Positions 1-5,985 of a DNA stretch of 9,269 nt are shown here, piece by piece. The position numbers were made by a program, and so were the translations under genes. The first letter of the stretch is position 1. The number at the start of each line of letters is the position of its first letter. The notes under the pieces were generated by a model that saw only the letters and a list, made by a program, of their open reading frames with translations, ran no database searches and was not told where the DNA came from. Origin of the DNA: Maritimibacter sp. (lineage in GTDB: Bacteria; Pseudomonadota; Alphaproteobacteria; Rhodobacterales; Rhodobacteraceae); assembly GCA_020441225.1 (NCBI GenBank), contig JAGRMP010000006.1:4390-13658 (forward strand). Reading direction: 5' to 3'.

Positions 1-116
1 CCGGCGCCGTTCGGGCCGATGAGCCCGGTGATCGAGCCCTCCGCGATGCTCAGGCTGGCGCCGTCGACGGCGTGGAAGCCGCCGAAATGCTTGTGAACGT
101 CCTCGACGACGATCAT
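1..116 (-). CDS. livG: ABC transporter ATP-binding protein, LivG type (5' end only)
   Basis: This is the N-terminus of a cytoplasmic ATPase of the branched-chain amino acid (HAAT/Liv) ABC transporter class, which powers uptake of substrate delivered by a periplasmic binding protein. Only 38 full codons and part of the 39th are inside the window; the gene runs off the left edge. The protein starts MIVVEDVHKHFGGFHAVDGA. The FGG..AVDG segment is typical of LivG, and the visible part ends in GLIGPNGAG, the beginning of the Walker A loop; the Lys-Thr/Ser that should follow lies outside. The ATG is at 114-116 with a purine-rich GAGGGGG just upstream. It lies downstream of the binding-protein gene on the same strand, 187 bases away, so it is probably in the same operon but separated by a terminator and a hairpin array. 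LivF is the alternative, but the FGG..AVDG form favours LivG. Signature, Walker B and switch motifs cannot be checked. Confidence 0.85.
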   Translation of the reverse strand, partial: MIVVEDVHKHFGGFHAVDGASLSIAEGSITGLIGPNGA

Positions 117-126
117 GCGTCCCCCT

Positions 127-218
127 CGCGCCGTCCGGCGCGGTCAGTTCCGGCGCCTTTTGGCGCGGCCAGTTGCTGCGCCGCCTGTGGCGACCGATTT
201 TCCGCCGCTTGGTGCGGC
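127..218. repeat. array of four regularly spaced short hairpins in the liv intergenic region
   Basis: Four degenerate units of about 25 bases lie head to tail between the binding-protein and ATPase genes. Each contains a short GC stem: CGCGCC-GTCC-GGCGCG at 127-142, GCGCC-TTTT-GGCGC at 153-166, CGCC-GCCTGT-GGCG at 179-192 and GCCGC-TTGGT-GCGGC at 204-218. Loop centres fall at about 134.5, 159.5, 185.5 and 211, a spacing of 25 to 26 bases. Arms are kept palindromic while loops differ, which suggests that the fold matters more than the sequence. In the liv transcript (minus strand) the array would sit after the terminator-like hairpin and directly before the livG ribosome binding site. Role unknown; slowing of polymerase, RNA stabilisation or protein binding are all possible. 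Confidence 0.5.
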
Positions 219-246
219 TTGACCGCGCCCAGCCCGGCGCGGGTAT

Positions 247-275
247 GAAAGCAGCCCGGAGCTATGCCGGGCTGC
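247..275 (-). terminator. intrinsic terminator or attenuator after the substrate-binding protein gene
   Basis: A perfect 9-bp stem (GCAGCCCGG at 251-259, CCGGGCTGC at 267-275) encloses a 7-base loop. Read on the minus strand it lies about 28 bases past the stop of the binding-protein gene and is followed by TTTC (250-247), a short U-tract. The position fits a partial terminator that lets the binding protein be made in excess over the downstream transporter subunits, a usual arrangement in ABC operons. The short U-tract suggests incomplete termination. Confidence 0.6.
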
Positions 276-303
276 CTCCTGATTGCAAGCAGATCGCCCG
301 GCG

Positions 304-1479
304 TCAGCGGTATTCGACGTCGGTGACCATGCCGTCCTTGATCTCGATTACGCGGTACGAGCCCGCGCTTTCGCCCGCGCCGATCAGCTCGACGGCCGAG
401 GCGCCGACATAGTCGACATCGCCGCCGGCGGCGAGGATTTCCATCGCCTTTTCAAGCTCGCCGGGGAAGATCTCTTCGCCGGGCGCGTTGGCCACGTCCA
501 TGATCTTGTCCTTGTAGACCATCGGGTCGGTCGAGCCCGCGGCCTGCATCGCCATCATGATGAGCGCGGCGGCGTCGTAGCCGGTGTCGGCGTAGACGGA
601 GGTCGAATCGAACTTGTCGCCGACCAGCTCGGCGAATTTCGCCGCTGCGGGCGAGCCCGGGATCTGGCCGAAGGAGCCGTCGAGCGCGGTGCCGAAACGC
701 TCTTCGAGGGTCGACGAGACCATGCCGTCGGGCAGTTCGAACAGGTCGAAGGCGCCGGTGTCGAGCGCGGCCTGGATGATGCCCGAGCCGCCCTGGTCGA
801 CATAGCCTGCGACGACGAGGATGTCGCCGCCGGCGGAGGCCAGCGCGCCGACCTCGGCGGAGTAGTCGGCCTTGCCGTCTTCATGCGCGGCGTTGATCGT
901 GACCGTGCCGCCCACGGCTTCGTAGGCCGCGGCGAAGCTGTCGGCGAGGCCCTTGCCGTAGTCGTTGTTGGTGTAGGTCACGGCGGCGGTCTCGATGCCG
1001 CGGTCGAGCAGCATCTGGGCCATGACTTCGCCCTGGCGCGCATCCGACGGCGCGGTGCGGAAGAACAGGCCGTTGTCTTCGACGGTCGAGAGCGCCGGCG
1101 AAGTGGCGGAGGGCGAGATCATCACCATGCCGTTCGGCATCGCGACGTTGGCGAGCACGGCGCCGGTCGCGCCCGAGCACATTGCGCCGACGATGCCCGA
1201 GACCCCGTCCGAGGTGATCAGGCGTTCGGCGGCGGCGGTGGCGGCGGCGGCGTCGATGCAGGTCGAGTCCGCGCGCACCGGCATGATCGTGGTGCCATCG
1301 AGGAATTTGCCGTTCGCCGTGGCTTCGGCCATGGCAAGTTCGGTCCCTTCCGCAATATCCGGCGCCAGGCTTTCGAGCGGGCCGGTGAAGGCCAGCAGCA
1401 CGCCGAGCTTGATCTCTTCGGCCGAGGCGGCCGAGGTCACGAGGGCCGTCGCCGCGGAGGCGAGAAGCAACTTTTTCAT
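304..1479 (-). CDS. Liv-type ABC transporter periplasmic substrate-binding protein
   Basis: A 391-aa periplasmic binding protein of the branched-chain amino acid/amide class (Peripla_BP_6 type). It binds a small solute and presents it to the membrane permeases. Residues 1-20 (MKKLLLASAATALVTSAASA) form a classic signal peptide with an AxA cleavage site before EEIKLG. The first lobe follows, with strand KLGVLLAFTGP at 24-34. C74 and C101 are placed like the conserved disulfide pair of this family. ISPSATSPALS (121-131) is the usual ligand-contacting segment, and YTNNDYG (169-175) is the conserved interlobe region. GTG and TTG starts were not needed: the ATG has GGAG 8 bases upstream. The length is normal. 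The next gene on the strand encodes a LivG-type ATPase, so this is the first gene of a transporter operon. The substrate cannot be read from the sequence; amino acids, amides and urea are all known for relatives. A GGC-rich tract at 1228-1252 only encodes an Ala-rich helix. Confidence 0.93.
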   Translation of the reverse strand: MKKLLLASAATALVTSAASAEEIKLGVLLAFTGPLESLAPDIAEGTELAMAEATANGKFLDGTTIMPVRADSTCIDAAAATAAAERLITSDGVSGIVGAMCSGATGAVLANVAMPNGMVMISPSATSPALSTVEDNGLFFRTAPSDARQGEVMAQMLLDRGIETAAVTYTNNDYGKGLADSFAAAYEAVGGTVTINAAHEDGKADYSAEVGALASAGGDILVVAGYVDQGGSGIIQAALDTGAFDLFELPDGMVSSTLEERFGTALDGSFGQIPGSPAAAKFAELVGDKFDSTSVYADTGYDAAALIMMAMQAAGSTDPMVYKDKIMDVANAPGEEIFPGELEKAMEILAAGGDVDYVGASAVELIGAGESAGSYRVIEIKDGMVTDVEYR

Positions 1480-1613
1480 TTCGGTACTCCAAGTTGGACA
1501 ATGTTGTTCCAGACGCCACCCTAGCGGTGTTTTTCGAAAAGAAAAGGGCAGCCGGGCGAAACGAAAGCCTCACCCTGCGGCACATTGCCCTGAAGACCGG
1601 CGCCGGGCGGAGG

Positions 1614-2111
1614 CTAGCGGACGGGACGGTCCAGCCGCCAGAAGGCGCTGTCGCAGCTCTCGCCATCGATCTCGACGGCGGCCGCGATCCGCTCAACCTC
1701 GCGGAACCCGAGCCCGGAGAGCAGCGCGGCCGACGCCAGGTTGCGCGGATCGATCTCGGCATCGAGCGCGTGGAGTTCCGGATGCCGGCCGAAGGCGGCG
1801 TTCACCACCGCGCCGACCGCCTCGCGGCCGATCCCCTGGCCCCAGTGGTCGGGGGCGAAGGCGTAGCCGATCTCGGCGAATTTCCACAGCCCCGCCTTGC
1901 CGATCAACCTGCCGTCCCGTTCGACGACATATTCGAGGCCGGTGACCGCGTGAGAGGCGCGGATCCCCGCGATCATCCGCGCGGTCCTGTCCCGGTCCCG
2001 ATGCGGCGTGCCGATGTAACGCATCACCCTCGGATCGGTGTAGATCGCGAACAGCGCGTCGAGATCGTCGTCGCGCACCGGGCGCAGGGTGAGGCGTTCG
2101 GTGTGGATCAC
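1614..2111 (-). CDS. GNAT family N-acetyltransferase (RimJ/RimL-like)
   Basis: A 165-aa acetyl-CoA-dependent acetyltransferase of the acetyltransferase_3 (RimJ/RimL) branch. It opens with the family's typical [20 protein letters not shown]. The acetyl-CoA pyrophosphate-binding motif A lies at 90-98 (W-G-Q-G-I-G-R-E-A, the Q-x-x-G-x-A pattern), and NLASAALLSGLGFREVE (124-140) is the usual C-terminal helix-strand near the cofactor. The start is a GTG at 2109-2111 that overlaps the TGA of the upstream regulator gene (GTGA). No ATG gives a sensible N-terminus, and homology begins at this codon. The overlap predicts translational coupling to the GlxA-type regulator, so the enzyme may act on a metabolite that the regulator senses, or may simply share its promoter. 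The acceptor is unknown: a small amine, an antibiotic or a protein N-terminus would all fit the family. Longer readings of the same frame into the regulator gene are shadows. Confidence 0.88.
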   Translation of the reverse strand: MIHTERLTLRPVRDDDLDALFAIYTDPRVMRYIGTPHRDRDRTARMIAGIRASHAVTGLEYVVERDGRLIGKAGLWKFAEIGYAFAPDHWGQGIGREAVGAVVNAAFGRHPELHALDAEIDPRNLASAALLSGLGFREVERIAAAVEIDGESCDSAFWRLDRPVR

Positions 2112-3136
2112 TCCGGCTGCGCGGCGCTGCGGCCCGCCTGGGTGCCGCGTTCGCGGTAGGGGGTGGTCTCGTAATGCGCCCGGTAGCATTTGGAGAAATG
2201 CGAGGGCGAGGTAAAGCCGCAGGCGAGCCCGACATTGATCACGCTCATGTCGGTCTGCATCAAGAGGTTGCGCGCCTTCTGCAGCCTGAGTTCCATATAA
2301 TAGCGCTTCGGCGAGCGGTTGAGGTAGCGCCGGAACAGCCGTTCGAGCTGCCGGGTCGACAGACCGACGGCGGCAGCCAGCTTCGCCGGGCTCACCGGAT
2401 CCTCGATGTTGGCTTCCATCGCCTGGATCACCTGGGCGAGCTTGGGGTGGCGCACGCCGATCCGGGTCGGCACCGACAACCGCTGGGTGTCGCGCTCGGT
2501 GCGGATGGTGGTGTAGATCTGCTGGTCGGCGACCGCCGCCGCGACCTCGGGGCCGAAGTCGCGCGCGATCAGCGCCAGCATCAGATCCATCGAGGCGGTT
2601 CCGCCCGCCGTCGTCATCCGGTTGCCGTCGATCACGTAGATCGCCCGCGACAGCTCGACGTCTTCGAAGGCCTCGGAAAAGCCGTCGTAATTCTCCCAGT
2701 GGATCGTCGCACGTTTGCCGTCGAGCAGGCCCGCTTCGGCGAGCACATGCGCGCCGGTGCAAAACGCCCCCATGGCAACCCCGCGCCGTGCTTCGCGCCG
2801 AAGCCAGGACACGAGCGTCTTGGACGTCTGTGCCGCGACGTCTTCGCCACCGCAGACGATCACCACGTCGGAATGGCGCAACTCGTCGAGCCCGCCGTCG
2901 AGGATCACCTCGGTGCCGGCCGAACAGCGCGCGGTCCGACCGTTTTCGCCGACCAATTGCCAACTGCACGCCTGGCGCCCGAGCTGGCGGTTGACCAGGC
3001 GCAATGCATCGACCGCGCCGGCGAAGCTGAGTAGGGTGAATCTCTCCAGCAGCACAAAGACGAACCGCCGCGTCTGGGCGTCATTTGACGCCCTGGCCGG
3101 ATCATTCGCGGAGGTGTTTTTCGTCGCCCGTGTCAT
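2108..3136 (-). CDS. GlxA family transcriptional regulator (DJ-1/PfpI + AraC HTH)
   Basis: A 342-aa cytoplasmic DNA-binding regulator. Residues 25-205 form a DJ-1/PfpI (class I glutamine amidotransferase-like) ligand-sensing domain. It contains [16 protein letters not shown] (25-40), VVIVCGGED (91-99), the nucleophile-elbow region [13 protein letters not shown] (124-136, C126) and [10 protein letters not shown] (178-187). Residues 230-322 form the AraC domain with two helix-turn-helix units: [17 protein letters not shown] (252-268) and [20 protein letters not shown] (299-318). Related proteins include the Pseudomonas betaine and carnitine regulators GbdR and CdhR, but the ligand here cannot be assigned. 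The ATG at 3136 has a weak GGGA upstream; a GTG at 3172 would add 12 low-complexity residues and is less likely. It is divergent from the DAHP synthase gene and overlaps the GNAT gene downstream by GTGA. It could control its own operon or the divergent gene, but no operator is evident. Confidence 0.92.
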   Translation of the reverse strand: MTRATKNTSANDPARASNDAQTRRFVFVLLERFTLLSFAGAVDALRLVNRQLGRQACSWQLVGENGRTARCSAGTEVILDGGLDELRHSDVVIVCGGEDVAAQTSKTLVSWLRREARRGVAMGAFCTGAHVLAEAGLLDGKRATIHWENYDGFSEAFEDVELSRAIYVIDGNRMTTAGGTASMDLMLALIARDFGPEVAAAVADQQIYTTIRTERDTQRLSVPTRIGVRHPKLAQVIQAMEANIEDPVSPAKLAAAVGLSTRQLERLFRRYLNRSPKRYYMELRLQKARNLLMQTDMSVINVGLACGFTSPSHFSKCYRAHYETTPYRERGTQAGRSAAQPE

Positions 3137-3252
3137 GCCTGGTCCCGAAATGGTCGAACGCGGTGACAACACCAGCTTTGACGGGGCAACGCAAGCCTCT
3201 GCGGCACGCGCCCAACGCGCCGCCGCGTGCCCACCTGTGCCGGTATTTTGTT

Positions 3253-3281
3253 TTGCACCTGCGGCGATTGGCCTCTATACG
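3253..3281 (+). promoter_or_regulatory. candidate sigma-70-type promoter of the DAHP synthase gene
   Basis: TTGCAC (3253-3258) and TATACG (3276-3281) are separated by 17 bases in a locally A/T-richer patch of the 208-base divergent gap between the GlxA regulator and the DAHP synthase. Transcription would begin near 3288 and leave a leader of about 55 bases. The -35 match is poor and the -10 fair, so this is only a candidate. I found no leader peptide, riboswitch or attenuator in the leader, and no clear promoter for the minus-strand regulator. Confidence 0.3.
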
Positions 3282-3344
3282 GGCCTGCACAGCGGGCCGC
3301 CCGGGCAAGAGGGGAAAGGGCGGGCCACAAGGATGGAGACAGCG

Positions 3345-4718
3345 ATGACGGATTGGACCAGATCTTCCTGGCGGACGAAACCCCGGGTGCAGATGCCCGA
3401 CTATGCCGACGCGGCGGCGCTGCAGGCGGTCGAGGCGCAGCTTGGCAAATATCCGCCGCTGGTCTTTGCGGGCGAAGCGCGCCGTCTGAAAACGGAACTG
3501 GGCCGGGTCGCCCATGGCAAGGGTTTCCTGCTCCAGGGCGGCGACTGCGCCGAAAGCTTCGCCGAGTTTTCCGCCGACACGATCCGCGACACGTTCAAGG
3601 TCATGCTGCAGATGGCCATGGTGCTCACCTACGGCGCCAAGCTGCCGGTGGTGAAGGTCGGCCGGATGGCGGGCCAGTTCGCCAAGCCGCGTTCGGCGCC
3701 GTTCGAGACGATCGGCGGACTGGAACTGCCGAGCTACCGCGGCGACATCATCAACGACATCTCGCCCACCAAGGAAGCGCGTGAGCCCGATCCGGCCAAG
3801 ATGCTGCAGGCCTACACCCAGGCCGCAGCGTCGCTGAACCTGCTCAGGGCGTTTTCCAAGGGCGGGTACGCCGACGTCCAGCAGGTCCATGGCTGGACCC
3901 TCGGCTTCACCGAGACCGAGGAAGCCGAGCAATACCGGGCCATGGCCGAGCGGATCTCGGAAACCCTCGATTTCATGCGCGCCGCCGGGGTGACCGGCGA
4001 CACTGCGCATGCGCTCAGGGAGGTCGACTTCTACGTCAGCCACGAGAGCCTGCTGCTCGAATACGAAGAGGCGCTGACCCGCGTCGATTCGACCACCGGC
4101 CAGGTCGTGGCGGGCTCGGGCCACATGCTGTGGATCGGCGACCGCACGCGGCAGCCGGACGGCGCGCATGTCGAGTTCGCGCGCGGGGTCATCAACCCGA
4201 TCGGCCTCAAATGCGGGCCATCGACCACCGAAGAAGACCTCAAGGTGCTGATCGGCAAGCTCAACCCCGAGAACGAGGCGGGCCGGCTCACGCTGATCGC
4301 GCGCTTCGGCGCGGGCGAGGTCGAGAAACACCTGCCGCGGCTCATCAAGGTGGTGCGCGAGATGGGCGCCGATGTGGTCTGGTCCTGCGACCCGATGCAC
4401 GGCAACACCATCAAATCGGCGACCGGCTACAAGACCCGGCCGTTCGACCGGGTGCTGCGCGAGGTGCAGGAGTTCTTCGCCGTCCACCGCGCCGAGGGGA
4501 CCTACCCGGGCGGGGTGCATTTCGAGATGACCGGCAAGGACGTGACCGAATGCACCGGCGGGGTGCAGGCGGTGACCGACGAAAATCTGTCGGACCGCTA
4601 CCACACCGCCTGCGACCCGCGGCTCAACGCGACCCAGGCGCTGGAGCTCGCCTTCCTGGTGGCCGAGGAGCTCGCCGGCGGCGACAAGCCGCTCGCGGCC
4701 CGGGTCGCCACCGCCTGA
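3345..4718 (+). CDS. aroG: class II 3-deoxy-7-phosphoheptulonate (DAHP) synthase
   Basis: A 457-aa cytoplasmic enzyme that condenses phosphoenolpyruvate with erythrose 4-phosphate to DAHP, the first step of the shikimate pathway to aromatic amino acids. It belongs to the plant/actinobacterial class II family. Visible motifs are [10 protein letters not shown] (65-74), [14 protein letters not shown] (104-117, PEP phosphate binding), GLKCGPST (287-294), [10 protein letters not shown] (346-355), [12 protein letters not shown] (392-403) and CDPRLN (423-428). The predicted metal ligands C68, H352, E394 and D424 match the spacing of C87, H369, E411 and D441 in the Mycobacterium tuberculosis enzyme. 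The start at 3345 has GGAG 6 bases upstream; an in-frame ATG at 3333 would have its purine run directly against the codon. Compared with the mycobacterial protein, the N-terminus is shorter, so allosteric control may differ. The symbol follows the mycobacterial name; AroF or AroA_II are also used. A strong terminator follows. Confidence 0.96.
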   Translation: MTDWTRSSWRTKPRVQMPDYADAAALQAVEAQLGKYPPLVFAGEARRLKTELGRVAHGKGFLLQGGDCAESFAEFSADTIRDTFKVMLQMAMVLTYGAKLPVVKVGRMAGQFAKPRSAPFETIGGLELPSYRGDIINDISPTKEAREPDPAKMLQAYTQAAASLNLLRAFSKGGYADVQQVHGWTLGFTETEEAEQYRAMAERISETLDFMRAAGVTGDTAHALREVDFYVSHESLLLEYEEALTRVDSTTGQVVAGSGHMLWIGDRTRQPDGAHVEFARGVINPIGLKCGPSTTEEDLKVLIGKLNPENEAGRLTLIARFGAGEVEKHLPRLIKVVREMGADVVWSCDPMHGNTIKSATGYKTRPFDRVLREVQEFFAVHRAEGTYPGGVHFEMTGKDVTECTGGVQAVTDENLSDRYHTACDPRLNATQALELAFLVAEELAGGDKPLAARVATA

Positions 4719-4748
4719 GCTTTGTCGCTCAAGCCTTTGAAATCACAG

Positions 4749-4781
4749 AAAGACCCCGGGCGTTATGCTCGGGGTCTTTTT
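4749..4781 (+). terminator. strong intrinsic terminator of the DAHP synthase gene
   Basis: AAAGACCCCG pairs with CGGGGTCTTT. A G-U pair and two GC pairs extend the stem to about 13 bp around a GTTAT loop, and it ends in TTTTT (4777-4781). It begins 30 bases after the stop codon. The minus-strand reading also gives a stem followed by TCTTTCTG, so some two-way activity is possible. Confidence 0.88.
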
Positions 4782-4938
4782 GCGAACGGGCCCTGTGCGC
4801 GGGCATCGTCTTCCCGGTGTGCAAATCTGGGTGAACGAGAGCCGTGCCAGGGAGCGGCGGCGCAAGGCGCTGTCGTCGCAAGCGATCGCACACGCCTGAA
4901 AACGTCTCAAGAACGCCCCGCAACACCTTGAAAGAAAT

Positions 4939-4969
4939 GAAGACCCCGGGCGCCAGGCCTGGGGTCTTC
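4939..4969 (-). terminator. intrinsic terminator of the PAS_5 gene
   Basis: GAAGACCCC pairs with GGGGTCTTC, extended by a G-U pair and three more pairs around GCCAG, giving a stem of about 13 bp. On the minus strand it lies 31 bases beyond the PAS gene stop and is followed by ATTTCTTTC. On the plus strand there is no U-tract, so the orientation is minus. Its 5' arm shares AAGACCCCGGGC with the terminator at 4749-4781. The 157 bases between the two hairpins contain no recognisable gene. Confidence 0.72.
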
Positions 4970-5000
4970 GACTGGTCGACGGAACCGGTGCCCGGTCTCG

Positions 5001-5813
5001 TTAGACCGTGTCCGCGTCGTGTACGAGCCGCAGGTGACCGAGCCGCCTGCCGGCTCCGGAGGCGAGATCGTCTCCGCGCCCGCCAGCGAGGTCGTTGCCC
5101 AGGCGTTCGGCAACCCGACGTGCGAGGTCGCGAGTGCGGGGTGCGAAATCGTCGAACCGTCTCTCAGCGTCCGTCGTGAACGCGGAGACCGGCACCGGCT
5201 TCACCGCCGGCTTCGGCGCGGGCGCGGGGCGAAACCCGCCGATGGCGTCGTGGTTGCACGTGTCCGGATCGGCGGTGATTACCTTGGTCTCGATGTCGCG
5301 GATCATGAGCCGGCGCGGGCCCCGGCCGATCTGGCCGCGGGTCTCGAGCACGCCCAGGATGCGGGTCGCATGACCATGGGCGTCGCGCAGCGGCAAGAGC
5401 ATCATCTGGCCTTCGAGCGGCGGCCGGGTGAAGCCCTTGTCCGACCCGAGGGTCAGGCGAACCACGGCGGCCGTTTCCAGCACGTTTTCGATGACCTGCT
5501 GCAATTCGCGCCGCGCCTCGGGCAGGAACATCGCCGTGAGCGGCATGCCCCTGACTTCCATCGCCATGAGGTCGTTCAGCAGCATGCCCGCCAGCCGGAT
5601 CCGGGCGACGCCCGGCGCCACCAGTTCGAGCACAAAGGCGTTTTCGAGCACGCTGGCGATGCCGCGCGGATCGATCTCGGCGCGGGCCGGCATCGACCGG
5701 CCGTCGCGCAGCGCTTCCCAATAGGCTTCGACGCGCCCCAACGCCGGAAACAATGTCTGCGCCCGTGCGTCGCCCAGCGACACGACGTTGTCACTCTTCA
5801 CTTGATCACTCAT
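5001..5813 (-). CDS. PAS_5 (DUF1457-type) domain protein
   Basis: A 270-aa cytoplasmic protein whose first 165 residues match the alphaproteobacterial PAS_5 family. Recognisable parts are the helix ALGRVEAYWEALRDGRSMPA (24-43), EIDPRGIASVLENAFVLEL (46-64), GVARIRLAGMLLNDLM (68-83), EVRGMPLTAMFLPEAR (86-101) and LLPLRDAHG (139-147). A flexible tail follows, with a Pro/Ala-rich stretch near 196-209 and a polar region 215-255, ending LRLVHDADTV. There is no kinase, GGDEF, HTH or membrane segment, so it is probably a sensor or adaptor acting through partners. The ATG at 5813 has GGGA upstream and sits where family homology begins; the open frame continues upstream without a plausible start. It is divergent from yicC and convergent with the DAHP synthase gene. 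Some single-domain PAS proteins (Caulobacter MopJ) act in the CtrA network, and a CtrA-like motif lies in the shared upstream region. That link is inference. Confidence 0.85.
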   Translation of the reverse strand: MSDQVKSDNVVSLGDARAQTLFPALGRVEAYWEALRDGRSMPARAEIDPRGIASVLENAFVLELVAPGVARIRLAGMLLNDLMAMEVRGMPLTAMFLPEARRELQQVIENVLETAAVVRLTLGSDKGFTRPPLEGQMMLLPLRDAHGHATRILGVLETRGQIGRGPRRLMIRDIETKVITADPDTCNHDAIGGFRPAPAPKPAVKPVPVSAFTTDAERRFDDFAPRTRDLARRVAERLGNDLAGGRGDDLASGAGRRLGHLRLVHDADTV

Positions 5814-5892
5814 GATGTCCCGCCCCCGCGGTATTGCAACATCCCCATTCCCCCGCCCGTGCCCCTCGTTGTTGCCCCGAGAGGTGGCGTCT

Positions 5893-5924
5893 GGTAACGA
5901 CAGGTCGGTGTCCAGATCGTTACC
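5893..5924. repeat. 8-bp perfect inverted repeat in the PAS_5/yicC divergent region
   Basis: GGTAACGA (5893-5900) and TCGTTACC (5917-5924) are exact reverse complements separated by 16 bases; the arm centres are 24 bp apart. It could be a split operator for a dimeric or tetrameric regulator between the two divergent genes, or an RNA hairpin in one leader. There is no U-tract, so it is not a terminator. No known regulator motif is recognised. Confidence 0.45.
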
Positions 5925-5962
5925 CAATTCTGACACATTTAGGCCTTTATTGGGGCGAAATC

Positions 5963-5977
5963 TTAAAAAAGGGTTAA
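5963..5977. promoter_or_regulatory. candidate CtrA binding site (TTAA-N7-TTAA)
   Basis: TTAA (5963-5966) and TTAA (5974-5977) are separated by exactly seven bases, the consensus spacing of the alphaproteobacterial cell-cycle regulator CtrA. In DNA this GC-rich the match is notable. It lies over the yicC ribosome-binding region, so bound protein would more likely repress yicC, or affect the divergent PAS_5 gene about 150 bases away, than activate yicC in the usual position. The full TTAACCAT half-site is not present. Without binding data this is a candidate only. Confidence 0.4.
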
Positions 5978-5985
5978 TGGCTTCC

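Noticed and set aside
1228..1252. GGC trinucleotide tract
   Set aside because: It lies inside the binding-protein gene and simply encodes an alanine-rich helix in GC-rich codons.
283..1524. Long plus-strand open frame of 413 codons
   Set aside because: It lies antisense to the binding-protein gene, is dominated by Gly, Arg, Asp and His, and has no domain. It reflects GC-rich third positions on the opposite strand.
1531..1540. Palindrome TTTTCGAAAA upstream of the binding-protein gene
   Set aside because: A 10-bp A/T palindrome in an A-rich patch is easily chance; no convincing -35/-10 pair accompanies it.
2112..2969. Upstream extension of the acetyltransferase frame through the regulator gene
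   Set aside because: Acetyltransferase homology begins at the GTG at 2111; upstream the frame is a shadow of the regulator.
2715..3344. Upstream extension of the DAHP synthase frame
   Set aside because: The extra residues overlap the regulator gene on the other strand, look like random GC-rich translation, and the ATG at 3345 has its own well-spaced GGAG.
3102..4604. 500-codon minus-strand open frame
   Set aside because: It is antisense to the DAHP synthase, whose motifs are unmistakable; the antisense product is low complexity without family features.
4729..4926. 65-codon minus-strand open frame between the two convergent genes
   Set aside because: It runs through a terminator stem, has no recognisable motif and no good ribosome binding site.
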